Shown here: positions 44,083-54,709 of the stretch, piece by piece
Numbering within the stretch: the first letter of the stretch is position 1
How the letters are laid out: every line of letters starts with the position of its first letter
Origin: Phanerochaete sordida
Lineage: Eukaryota; Basidiomycota; Agaricomycetes; Polyporales; Phanerochaetaceae
Direction: 5' to 3'
Length of the DNA stretch: 64,000 nucleotides
Assembly: GCA_019973155.2 (NCBI GenBank)
Contig: BPQB01000006.1
Span: forward strand, 124,001 to 188,000
The notes under the pieces: generated by a model
What the model saw: only the letters and a program-made list of their open reading frames with translations
Database searches by the model: none
What the model was told of the DNA's origin: nothing
Program-made: the position numbers and the translations under genes

Positions 44083-47000
44083 CTAGCCATCAGATGTTAG
44101 CTCTCTGCAGCAATTCAGTTTTTGTACGGCATGCTCACCTCGCAGCTTCTCTAGACGTGCTCTCAGAAAATTACGCTTATCCCGCTGTTCGATAGGCCGG
44201 CGCTTCCCTAGATAATCCAGTAGCTCTTCGATGCTTCTCCGAGTTTTCCAAGGGAATATGGGCCCGTTACCGTCCAAATACTCTTGCATCGTTACAGCGA
44301 GGGCCCCGAGGGCATCGGAAGCACGGCTTTCAAGGAGCTCGACTACGCTGGATATTTCCGCTTCCGATTGGGGGGATCGTCGATGCACTGCAACACATAC
44401 ATCTGCACGATGATCGTCAGGGGTTTGTTCGGGCTGTCGTCGCCTCCTATGTCGAAGGCGCGGCTGCGAGTCGTGACGCTCATCGACTCCACTTGCGATA
44501 TGTGCATGCACGGCTTGCTCAGCAGTACTGGAAATAACTTTGCATGTGAGGATGCTCTCGGCCCAGTGGAAGTGCTCCGCTACTTCTCTATTACCACCGC
44601 GAGAGCTCCAGCTTTGGTCTTTTGCAAAGATCAGGGCGTCACGAAGAATGGCCAGCACTTGCGGAGCACGCGACAAAGACAGGCTGTCCTTCTCCTCTCT
44701 GGGGATGTTGATGATGTCGAGTAGCCACTCGTTCGCAACCCATACGAAAACGTTGAACCACCGCTGAGCTTCGGCTCGGTTGAAAGGGAAATTGAGGATA
44801 AGGTGGGTGAGTGTGCGCCTGTCCACTTTGACCCTATCCAAGTCCTTCTCCATGCGAAACATGATGAGCTTATTGGGAGGGACATGAATCTCGAAAAGGA
44901 TCTTGTAGAGATTTGATCGGATGTCCCCGTAAGGGTCTACATCGAGTTCTGGGCGTAAACCTCGATGGAGTTCGATATACCGCCTCCGAGTGGATTCCAG
45001 GTAGATGTCGTTGAAGAGATGATGGTGGGTTAGGATTGGATACATGATGTCGATCAGAACGGTGGTAGCTGACTCGTTCCCAAAGTGCAGGGCGAGCCTG
45101 CCTCCTTTGTCTGCCAGGCTGGCAAGCCAGTCAAGCTTTCGGAATGATCCCCCGTTTCGCCACTGGTTGCCGATTGTGAAATGGAGAGCGAACACGAGCT
45201 TTTCGCAGAAGTTGTTGACTTCTTCCTTGGAGAGCTCGTAAGTCCATTGCATATCCGCCATCGTAAGAGAAGCAATCCGGTCGAATATATGGAAATCTTC
45301 CATCACAGTGCAGCGGTGACTGAGCGGATAGTGGATAGCAGCTCGTGCCCAGTCAGGCGTATGTTTTTGAGCATGGCTAGTAGAAACTAGATCCACGGCC
45401 GGTCAGTAATACTTCTGTTCAAATGAAGCAGATCCACGCACAGAATACTCGGACCAGTCTTAAGGTCCCGTCATGTTCAAAGTCCAGCGTCGAGTAGCCG
45501 GACATAAGGTCCACTAGGCTAGACCGCAGCCCAGGAAATACGCTGTCAAAGCATGCCTTCGAAGGGTGATGAGTGATAATGTTGTAGGCCTCCACCAAGC
45601 CTGTGAAGCAGTCAACTACGAAGGTCTCCCATGCGGACGATCCAATATATTTATCGGCGAGGAAAATGCCATGGATGGTGGTTATAGTCTCGGCGATGCT
45701 CCGATGAAGGAAACGAAGGAGCTTGGTTTTTTCATGGGATTGGGGTGGCATCGCCAATGCGACTACGTCCTCTGAGAGCATTTCGAGGACGGCCATCTTG
45801 ACATCGGAGACCAGAACAAACCCGCTGACCCGCAGATGTGGCATGGTAGGCGTCGTAGAGAAGAGCTTAAGGGGCGTATCATGTTTAAAATCTAGAGTGA
45901 TGGGCAGCAGGTGGTCGTCAGAGAGCGTGTGTCCGTCTAGACCATAGAATTGTCGGATACTCTTGATGATCCGGGTTGCAGCACTGTCACCAAACCGAAG
46001 AGACTCTGCTGGCAGGGAGGTGTTTGCGTCCTGTACAGACCGGACGATGATGGCTTTAAAATGCTCCTCGGGCCCGCCGTGTATGCGAGCGAGGAGGTAC
46101 CAAAGGGAGAGGCTACGGAAACCTGAGAGAAGGGCGGTCTTAACTACGCCTTTCCTTTCCTGCAGGAATGGAGAAGGAGGTAGACGGGCAATGAGGGCCT
46201 TGACATCGTCATCTGAGAGCGTAGCCGTGTGGATAAATTCTGCGCATTGCGCAAACTGGTCGAATACCCTAGTATCGCCCGACTTGGCCATTATCCATGA
46301 TAGGGCGCGGAAGAGGATATCAGGCTCGCTGATGGTAGCGGTAGTGGACTGGAGGATGTCTGGACGCTGATCCTGGAGTGAGGCTCCGAGAAGTAAGTCA
46401 ATCTGGACGTCGTACTCCTTGCATAGCGCGATTGAGGCTTTCTGGGTTGGGCTGACAAGCTGACCTACTCCCTTGTGATCGAAGTCGCGCCGCCTCCAAG
46501 AGTAGTCGGCTGGGCCATCGGGCATAGACTGCGAGGTGGTAGCAGTTGCATTAAGGAGTGGGAATGACGGCTGCGTAGGTTCGCCGTACTTGGGCTCGCT
46601 GCCCTGGGGCTCGCCGTCCTTGGACTCGCTGCCCTTGAGTTCTATGTCCTCGTGCTTGCTGTACTTGGGCCCCAAATGGTCCAGTTCATGTAACAACATG
46701 CCGATCTTGTGGATTACGTATCGCAGAAAATGGCCTGCAAGAATAAGTAGCCATGCAGTCGGGGTCCGATATGGGCAGCATTTGTAGAAAGATGGAAGGA
46801 TGGTGAGAATGGTGAATAGAAGGAGGAACAGGAATGCGGAGTTGGCGACGACGACAGCGAGCACAAGATCAATCGACCACACAAAGACAACCAGGCCGGA
46901 AACGAAGAGGATGATGGCAATCTCGAGTAGGGTGGGGACGGATGCAATGAAGAGGTGTGTTTTCCATACTTCCCATGCTTCGAAGCGTATCTGCCGGACG

Positions 47001-47752
47001 AGAACGTTCTCTCTGGACTCGGCAGTCGAGCTGTTCCAGCTCAGATACTGGCGGATCCATTGCCGTGAAAGGATACCGAGGAGAGCAGAGCTTAGGCTGA
47101 GTAAGAGGCTCACGAACCAAAGGCTGTTGATCCAGCGCGCGGACGCTGTTGGTCGAAAATTGTTGTCCAAGGGGTTCGGGGCAGTGCCAACGACGCGTCC
47201 GTCAAGCTGAGAGGTAATGCGGAACAGGAGTTCGGCGGAGGTCTGGGAGACGTCTGCTTGCAATAGTCCGTACGCAGGTATAACAAAACCGGTAACCACG
47301 GCAGAGAAAAGGCCGTCCTACCACCAAATGAGCGACGCGTATGCACGACACTTTGGTACTCACAAGTACGAGAATATTATCAATATCCTCGGCATATTGG
47401 GTCATAAGGTGCCGGTCGTGCTCGTCCATGAATCGCTCTGCCGTCGGCCATCCTGGGGCTACCGTGGGTATCTGACGAGCGCCATAGTTAGCTATCGCAT
47501 AAAGGGAGCATGTGAGCTATCTCGTACCCAGTTCTGCACGTTCACAGGGATCGTGGTCTGTGTGTGCCGCTCAGGATCCGCTCCCAGACCCTCCGTAGGA
47601 TCAGTGGCTTGCGTAGCTGCATCGCTCCAGGCCCTCGATTTTGCAGGAGTTGCATTGTGCACATCTTTCAACACTCCTCGAACGTCCTGTTCAGCATGTG
47701 AGCGACACCGGCTACGATGAAAAGGAGTTCTTTAGGATACCTGGTCCTCCAT
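44083..47752 (-). CDS. DUF6535 domain membrane protein
   Basis: Five minus-strand exons, 47741-47752, 47528-47686, 47364-47471, 45442-47317 and 44083-45386, give about 1,152 residues. The start is a 4-codon micro-exon (MEDQ) that joins in phase. The N-terminal part holds the DUF6535 block: APGWPTAERFMDEHDRHLMTQY, DIDNILVL, DGLFSAVVTGFVIPAYGLLQ, WINSLWFVSLLLSLSSALLGILSRQWIRQYL, then two further spans near LFIASVPTLLEIAIILFVSGLVVFVW. The domain therefore has four or so membrane passes near residues 90-310. The remaining 800 residues are soluble, helical and unrecognised; a repeated SESKDGEPQGSEPKYGEP linker lies after the last span. DUF6535 proteins are numerous and uncharacterised in Agaricomycetes. 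A donor GTGAGC at about 44138 could extend the C-terminus beyond 44083. Confidence 0.85.
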
Positions 47753-49498
47753 CGCTTTGTCGAGAGTGCGTCAAGAGGTTTGGACACGGTGCTGATGTCT
47801 GGGGAGAGTCGAAGTAGCGGTGAAGAATGGGGCGTCGTGCTGGGATGCCCCTCTTTCTATTCGGCATCATCGAGAACGTAACGGTGCCGTGGACGCATGG
47901 CCGGTATCGTTAGGGTCGGCATGCTGTACGGTCAGGAAAGCAATGAGGCGGTCATGCCACAGGCCAATAAGATTCGTATCAATGCGTTATGAGACTCGTG
48001 TAGCAGGCACCCGTAGAAACCTGGGCATATGCCGTTTATGCTGAAGTGACTGAGCCGCAGACCCTCCTGGACTGACTTACCCGTGCGCGCAACGAACCGA
48101 GGGCTTGATGTCTGCCAAATCAATCGCCTGTACTAAAAGTGTTGCTGATTATGGACAACGACGCGTAAACCGCCAACAGTAGTTCCTGGTGGCGCGGCTA
48201 CAGGGTAGAAACGCAGCTTGCGCGCATCTGATTTGCAACAACGAGTGGCCCGCGGAGATGAACTATGTCTGCTTCCATCTCGCATCGCGAGCGGCTGGAC
48301 ACGATGCCAAGGTGGAGATTCATGGCGTGTAGTTCTGTGAAGTCGTCTTTGCAAATGGTGAAGCGCCATTAAACTCTGCTCCAGGACCAGGAAATGGCAG
48401 AGTCACGTATGGAGGGAAGGACGGAGGTCTTGAGGCGATTCAGGGCTGGGGTGAAAGACGCCTGTAAGCATAAAATTGTCAGCCGAAAGCGCAGATGAAA
48501 CGCACTCGGTGCACCTGCACCTTTACCTGCCGGCATTCTGTTATAGGATCGGTGGCGAAGCTGCATTGTTATCCTAGGAAAAGCAGGATCGTGTCAGCAC
48601 GTCAGCCGCGCACGATATGCAACGACGGAACTTGAAGCTTGAAGAGCGAGGAAGGATGATGAATCGACAGTATTAATGAGGCACGAGGCGCACCTTAAGT
48701 TGCCGAGGGACGTTTTGCGCGTGGTAATGAGCCAAGGAAGCGCAGCTTCGAGATTAATGGGCTGCATTGTGACCTCGCGGAGGTGGCGTGGACCGCTGTC
48801 GCCTGGCGAACGAGTTCCTTGCTATGCGACAGGAGCCATACGGATATCGTTACACCTTTTAGACCCTCGGTGCCGTCTGCAGAATTCACCATAGATGTAA
48901 GCCAAATCCTCCCCTGTGCCTTCGGCGACAGACTGTGTAGTAAGCGGCCTCCGCAGCCTAGGATACCGCTAGCCAAGCGTGCTAGCCGACGAAGTCAACG
49001 CGCAGCCAGGTTCTTAACTTGTTGTGTGTGACGATAGTAATGTTAGGCAGAGGATTTAGGATTCATAGCATACTGGTCGTGCGAAGGATTGAGGCCAAAG
49101 GCCGCGACGCGGAAGTTACATACGCCGCCCAGACGAGACCCTTGACACTGCAGTGAGGACCCGGTGAACCGCTAACCGCCGCCGCTTCGAGCGTACGTAT
49201 ACATACATGTTGAATGCCTCGAATGACGTGCGGTACTATTCGGTACAATGGAAGTGTACGGTAGTTTAGTAATTTATGAGATACCTTTTCTGCTGGCGGG
49301 CTAACTTTGCTTCATCAAGCATATTGCTATACACGTTTTGTAGTGTGTACCCACTGTCCAAATCATGTTCAAATATATGCAATGAAGCGGACACTCTGGC
49401 TACCAATACAGCTCAACGACATGCGGCAAATGCAGATCAGAGGACATCGAATGTAACTTCAACGATGATATAGCTTTCGGGCAACGAAACCCTGGTGC
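47753..49498. other. Intergenic
   Basis: About 1.75 kb without a supported gene. Minus-strand open frames at 48.13-48.57 kb have no recognisable content. AT-rich stretches appear at 49.2-49.4 kb, close to the 3' end of the NmrA-like gene. Confidence 0.5.
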
Positions 49499-50490
49499 TC
49501 ATTCCTTCTTTCCCCACCACATTTGCAAGAACTCCTTCACGCTCACGGGCTTGACCTGAGGGCAGAGCTCGTTGAGGTTCTTGCCCTCGTAGCCCGTCAC
49601 GTTGCTCCGCACGATCTCCAGGTACCACTCGTAAATGAACTTCTCGAAGTCGAACGCGGCGAACTTCGCGTCGGGGTGCACGGCGTTCGGGTTCTCGCGG
49701 TTGCGGAGCTTTGCGAGGATTTGCTCCTCGGAGAGGTACGTGACCTCAAATTTCTTGCCTGTGAAAAGGTTTGGAACTGCTCTACAGACCTAAATACAGC
49801 CAGGAACTCACCTCGAGCTTCCTCCGAGAGGCGCACGACCTCGTTGAGCGTGAGCCGGTCGCCGCGCATCTGGCTGAACTCGGGCCAGCGCGGGAGGTCG
49901 AGGCTCGCAGCGACGAACGCCCCAACGTCCTCCGCGCGCGTGTACACGATGTGCGCGCTGCCGTCGCCGGGTACCGTTGCCGTCGCGTGCTCGACGTCGA
50001 CCATGACGGTGATCGGGTGCAGGTGGCCCACGCCGGCGGTGCCGCTCGCGAGGTAGTTCATGAAGATGCCGTCCTCGAAGATGGTGTACTCGAGCCCGCT
50101 CGCGCGCACGGCCTCTACGACGGGCCACTTGAGGCGGTAGAGCTCCACGGGGTTGTCTGGGATCGCGCGCACCGCGAACTCGCTCGGCGCGAAGCGGCGC
50201 ACGCCCGCGGCCTTGGCGGCGTCGAGCAGCGCGAGCTGCGGCGCGACCATCGACGCTGCGTCGAGCCCCGCGATCGTGCTGATCACGGTGTGCACACCCT
50301 GCAGCGCGGCGGTGAGCGCGGCGCGGTCGTCGTAGGATACGGCGACCATGCGCACGCCGAGCGCGTCGAGCGCGGGGTGGCTGGCGCGCCGCGAGAGGAC
50401 GATGACTTCGTGCTTGCCGGACGCGACGATGCCCTCGACGATGTGGAGGCCGATGCCGCCGGTGCCGCCTGCGACTGCTACTTTGACCAT
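49499..50490 (-). CDS. NmrA-like / isoflavone-reductase-type NAD(P)-binding protein
   Basis: Two minus-strand exons, 49812-50490 and 49499-49758, give 312 residues. The Rossmann nucleotide-binding motif is at the very start (VKVAVAGGTGGIGLHIVEGI, a GGTGxIG form). It is followed by VIVLSRRA, VHTVISTIAGLD, RFAPSEFAVR, YTIFEDGIFMNYL and the C-terminal KFEVTYLSEEQ and EFLQMWWGKKE. This is the layout of the NmrA/PCBER branch of atypical short-chain dehydrogenases. Members either reduce aromatic substrates or act as redox-sensing regulators such as NmrA; the substrate here cannot be told. The intron is 53 nt, phase 1. Very C-rich third positions suggest good expression. Confidence 0.92.
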
Positions 50491-51630
50491 AGCTGCGGGT
50501 GAGTTATGAGATGTGTCGTTGGAGGCGTTGTTGACGTTCTCATCGTACTCCTCCTCCTATATAGCTGGCATTTGCAACCAGCAGCTCGTACTGCGCGACG
50601 AGAGTTCTGTCCAGAGACTGAGGGGAGCAGCTTCCATGTCGGTACCACCGGTGCCGTCGGGCTGCGGCTGCATCGTTGGTGAGAACTGTACAGCGCAACA
50701 CCAGAACGACCAAAGTCCGTACCTCGGGATATCGTGATCATTATCTCGCATTCGTTCGCCTCATGTTGACCAAAAAGGCATCCGTCCCATGGCCCCGGAG
50801 GAGCTAATGCTGCGCAGGGGCCGCTTTTCGAGCGAGAGTAGGGGCAGCCATGCCTCCCGGTGAAATCCGCCGTGCCTCGACCGCGCTGGAATGCGCTTAC
50901 TTCCCGAGCTCTTGCTACACCCTCGGCGAGCTGTCGAGTATCTTGAGGTTTTATTTTCGTGAGTATTGCAGAAGGTGAAAGCGGAGCCATGAGCTTGAGC
51001 GTTGGCGGAGGGTTCTAGAGGATGTCGGCGCGGTCGGGGAGCGGTCGGTCGCCGAAACGTAAGCAGCTTTAAACCTACCCACATTCCATATGCGGACACC
51101 CGGAAACGTCCGGGGGCCTCTGCGCCTTGAAGCTTGAAGCGCCAGGGCTGGTTCACTTGCCCGACACCGCCAGGATATGTCCCCATGCCTGTCCTTTATC
51201 GCACATCTATCACTCAAGTCTATCCCTGTACTGGTATTGTGCCCTACACATATCCAATAAACAGTATGTGACCTTCATGTTTTACCCTGCGACAACCTCT
51301 TGAGACTAGTTGAGCTTGACTACCATACGGTAATAGTGCATCGTGCCCTCATCGCTTATTCCACTGAACGAAGCCGTAATTTGCGCGTATAGATCTTTGC
51401 AAAGTGCCCTTTATTCTCCTTCAGAGTTCCGACGCGTGTACTGCCCCCGCGCCTTCACGACGCGTTGGTATGACCATGGCGAACATCTCCCCGACTGTAT
51501 CTCTTCTGGGCCGAGGCGGAGCAGATCTGAGCGCGCCAACCCGCCTTCTTATGCGGTATGGCAACAGCGTCGGGCTGTGCGCCCCTATTTGACGCGGGCG
51601 ATGCAGCGCAACGCTGGTACAGAGGAGCGG
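50491..51630. other. Intergenic with a faint F-box relic
   Basis: No complete gene. On the plus strand near 51060-51130 the frame PTHIPYADTRKRPG resembles the relic near 16150 on the other strand; the two share the 16-mer TTCCATATGCGGACAC. The rest is unassigned, and its right end is the promoter of micro-gene A. Confidence 0.4.
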
Positions 51631-51640
51631 GTATATAAGA
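51631..51640 (+). promoter_or_regulatory. TATA box of micro-gene A
   Basis: GTATATAAGA about 101-110 nt before the ATG at 51741, followed by a C/T-rich leader (TTCCTCCACC, then CACC repeats). Spacing and leader resemble those of copy B. Confidence 0.65.
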
Positions 51641-51740
51641 CGGGTCATGGTGCGTCGCCGCTTCCTCCACCTTTTGCACCTACCACCACCACCGTGCACA
51701 TTTCACTCCGCAAATTTTTGGAGCCATTTCTCGAGCAAAC

Positions 51741-52152
51741 ATGGCACGTCCGTCATACGTACGATGCAGGCCCGCCACGCTCCATCTTGTACACATGCCG
51801 CCACATTCGAGTCTCGAGTTCTCTGACTGACATTCTCTGACCAGCCCCACGAGTTCCCATCGCGCCATTCGCCATACTACGGCACACACCAGGTGTCGTA
51901 CGGCGCACAGTGGACAGCGTTGGCCCGTGACCAGTGTGTTGGACTCTTCCGTGTCGAGAGCTGTGTTTATCGTGGTTGAATCGCAGGGCATCGGGGCGGA
52001 TCTGGGCTCGATACGCACTACCGCAGCCAGTCGCCCCACAACCAGTGGCGTACTCCCCTGCCTTGATCTATCCAGCGCCAGCGTTTCCAATCCCTAGGCA
52101 CATTGCGCCCAGATTCGTTGCCTGGCAGCCGTGGGCGTCCCCAAGGACCTGA
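51741..52152 (+). CDS. Proline/tyrosine-rich micro-protein (copy A)
   Basis: Three exons, 51741-51758, 51845-51909 and 51987-52152, give 82 residues. They read MARPSY, then PHEFPSRHSPYYGTHQVSYGAQ, then an exon with IWARYALPQPVAPQPVAYSP, ALIYPAPAFPIPRHIAP and the end WQPWASPRT. Introns are 86 and 77 nt, in phases 0 and 2 as in copy B. For the second intron an alternative donor directly after CACCAG exists but breaks the frame. There is no signal peptide, cysteine pattern or membrane span; P, Y, A, S and R dominate. Similarity to copy B is clearest in the last exon (AYSPALIYPAPAF against AFAPAMVYPTPML). The family is not known to me. Function unknown. Confidence 0.6.
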
Positions 52153-52595
52153 GCGACGCTCACCAGCCACACTGCAGTCCACATCCACAAGGACATGGCA
52201 CCTCAACCTTGATCTATTGATTTTTCTTCGTTCAATCGCAGTGCATTACTAGCAAAGGACTCCCACACGGACATCTGCACCCGAACATTACTCTAGCACT
52301 GTATCGATAACAGTTCGTTTACGTAGTCCTGTTTCCTCGTTGTCTTCGTCGAATGGCATAGCATTTTGTGCAGCCATGCTAACAGTGTCCACGCAACTGT
52401 CTCTTGTACGGAGAATGGCGTCGCGGTTGAAGCTAGCGTTTGAAACTGAAGTATAGATACCGACTACGACACTTGCCTTTCAGGTGAACAAGGGTCATCG
52501 CCGCGCGCTCGACAGATTCGCACCTTGTTCTCAGCCTTCAAGGACCTGTCAAGGACCGGTGAGTGTTCTATTCTTCATCAACGTGGGCTGCATCT
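52153..52595. other. Intergenic between micro-gene A and the second F-box gene
   Basis: About 440 nt holding the micro-gene 3' end and the promoter of the downstream F-box gene. Nothing else supported. Confidence 0.5.
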
Positions 52596-54067
52596 ATGTC
52601 TACGATACCCGTAAGCTACACTTTCCACCGCACGACATCGCATTAACTTCAAGCGTGCTCCCAGTTTTTTCGCTCGTCTCCGGCCGCACACCGCGTTCCC
52701 CCAGAGCTCTTCAAGAAGATAGTCGAGGACGTCGTCGGCAAGTCCGTCGAACATGGGCAGCTCAGCACAGAGCAGAGCAAGCGCACCCTGAGCCAGTGCT
52801 CGCTCGTCTGCGCGTACTGGGCCAAGTACACACGGCCCTTCCTGTTCCAATTTCTCGACCTATACGGACAGGACGATGTCCGAACTCTGTTCGAGTTTGC
52901 GGGTACGACGACAAAGGGCATGAATATCGCCGAGTATGTCAATTATCTCAGCGTCCAGATCACTGTGCCGGATCCCGACCCGCCGTGGATGCATCTGGTC
53001 CTCTGTTCGCTGTGCGGCGTCAAGTTCCCGGATCTGCAGACATTCTTCATCGGCGTGTCGGGAGCCGCAGAGGATGCGAAACAAAAACAAGTAGATGCGA
53101 CGAACGTAGAACACACGTCCGATGACGGCGAAGAGCAGTCCGAACCTCACGAGCCGACACCGGACCGCGACCTCTCGCGCGCCATCCCGCACTCCCTCTT
53201 CTACAACCTCCCACGCACACTCCCCATAACCATAATTACCTGGAGCCTGACCTTCACAGACCTGCGTTTTGCGACCTTCGCGCACGCCGTGTCCTTCCTC
53301 GCCTCCTGCCTCTCGTCACGGGCCGACAGCGCCGCCGCGCACCTGCATCTCACCAACGTCTCCTGGGACGACGCGGACGTGCTCGCGCCAGAGCACAGGC
53401 CCGCCGCGTTTGCGGGCGTGCACCGTCGCTGGCGCAGGCGGCTCAGCAGAATCGCTGTGGCAGCGTGCAGCGCGGTTTGGCCGTGCGTGTGGCTCATCGT
53501 GAGCACGGAACGCCTGGGCACGTCGCACGCCGTTCCGCCGCTATTCGTCGATGGAGCGGAGATGTGTCGCGTCGCATCGCTCGTAAGGGACGTCGTGGAT
53601 ACGTGCCAATGTGCGCTCTGCGAGGGCGAGACGCGGTATGTGACGATCGAGGTCGATGGTGCGTACGAAGGCCTCGGAGGGTGCGCGGGCTCATGTGGGC
53701 TCATGATATTGCTTCAGAAACTGCACAGGCTTGCTTCAAGGTTGAGGCGGCGTCCCATCTGCTGGAGTTCAAGCTATCGCTGGGCGGGTTCATCGACGAG
53801 ATCGTGCTAGATCTGGCTCAAGCAAAGGATGCCAGCGCCGCGGAGCTGGTATCCCCACAGTCCCTGCAGTTCGACTGGACGATGCTGGATGCTCGAGTCA
53901 AGGCATTTGACGCGACGCTGGAGACTTTCTCTGTTCGGGTCCCAGGCACAGCCTACGACGTATACAAGCCGCACGTGCGCGAGCAGGTGCGCGAGACCGA
54001 GGCAACAGGTAGGCTCGATGTCGTACAAATCGGCAATAATCAGGGGACCTCGGAGGCCGTGAAATGA
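52596..54067 (+). CDS. F-box-type protein
   Basis: Three exons, 52596-52610, 52665-53658 and 53718-54067, give 452 residues. The start at 52596 (MSTIP) joins across a 54-nt intron to FFRSSPAAHRVPPELFKKIVEDVV. The F-box-like helix is followed by TLSQCSLVCAYWAKYTRPFLFQFLDL, the usual second half of the motif in this family. The body has loosely repeated strand-helix segments (FPDLQTFFIGVSG, ITIITWSLTFTDLRF, AAHLHLTNVSW), an acidic insert near residue 145, and a cysteine-containing stretch (CQCALCEG). It is likely an SCF substrate adaptor by family analogy. Substrate unknown. It is convergent with the PPR gene. Confidence 0.78.
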
Positions 54068-54709
54068 GCTTACCCGGAGACACGGCGAGCGTATTCTCTG
54101 TGCAAAAACTCGGTCATATTATGCGTGCCATAGTTGACTAGCTACAGAATACTATCTTGGTTTTCAATCTTCCGGAGATGCTCGACGCTGGCCATGCCGC
54201 TCGCGAGGCACCCGCCGACTGCAGACACGGCGCACGTTAGATCGCGTTGCGTACGGACCACCCCAGGCGACAGATCTCACCAATATATTATTCAGGACCA
54301 AGGAAATAAGGCGAACTTGCGCGGTGGCCTGTAACGCGAGCGGAAGACTGCTGACTGCGATGGTAGCACTGTGCATATCCTGTCGGCCCCTAGTGCGCGC
54401 CGTAGCCGTCGACGCGCACGATCGGCGTGCTGAGCTGCTATAAGCTGTGTAACATTGCCTGGTCACGCAGGACGATAGCATTGCGTCAGATATACTTGAG
54501 GCTCTGTGTGACGGCCCTAGCGCGTTGGCCGAGGTTGAATGTAACGAGAGCTCGAGCTTCCGGACCTCCGAGTGAAGTGGTCAAATTGTTGCTTGAGTTC
54601 GAAGAACATCAACACTATTCGAGCAGTATTGGAGAACTTTGATTCATATTAGTACGTCTATCACTGGCGCAGATAAATTACGTGGCAGTATAAAAGGTGT
54701 GTTGTGATG
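54068..54709. other. Convergent intergenic region
   Basis: About 640 nt between two converging 3' ends. No gene, repeat or RNA supported. Confidence 0.5.
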
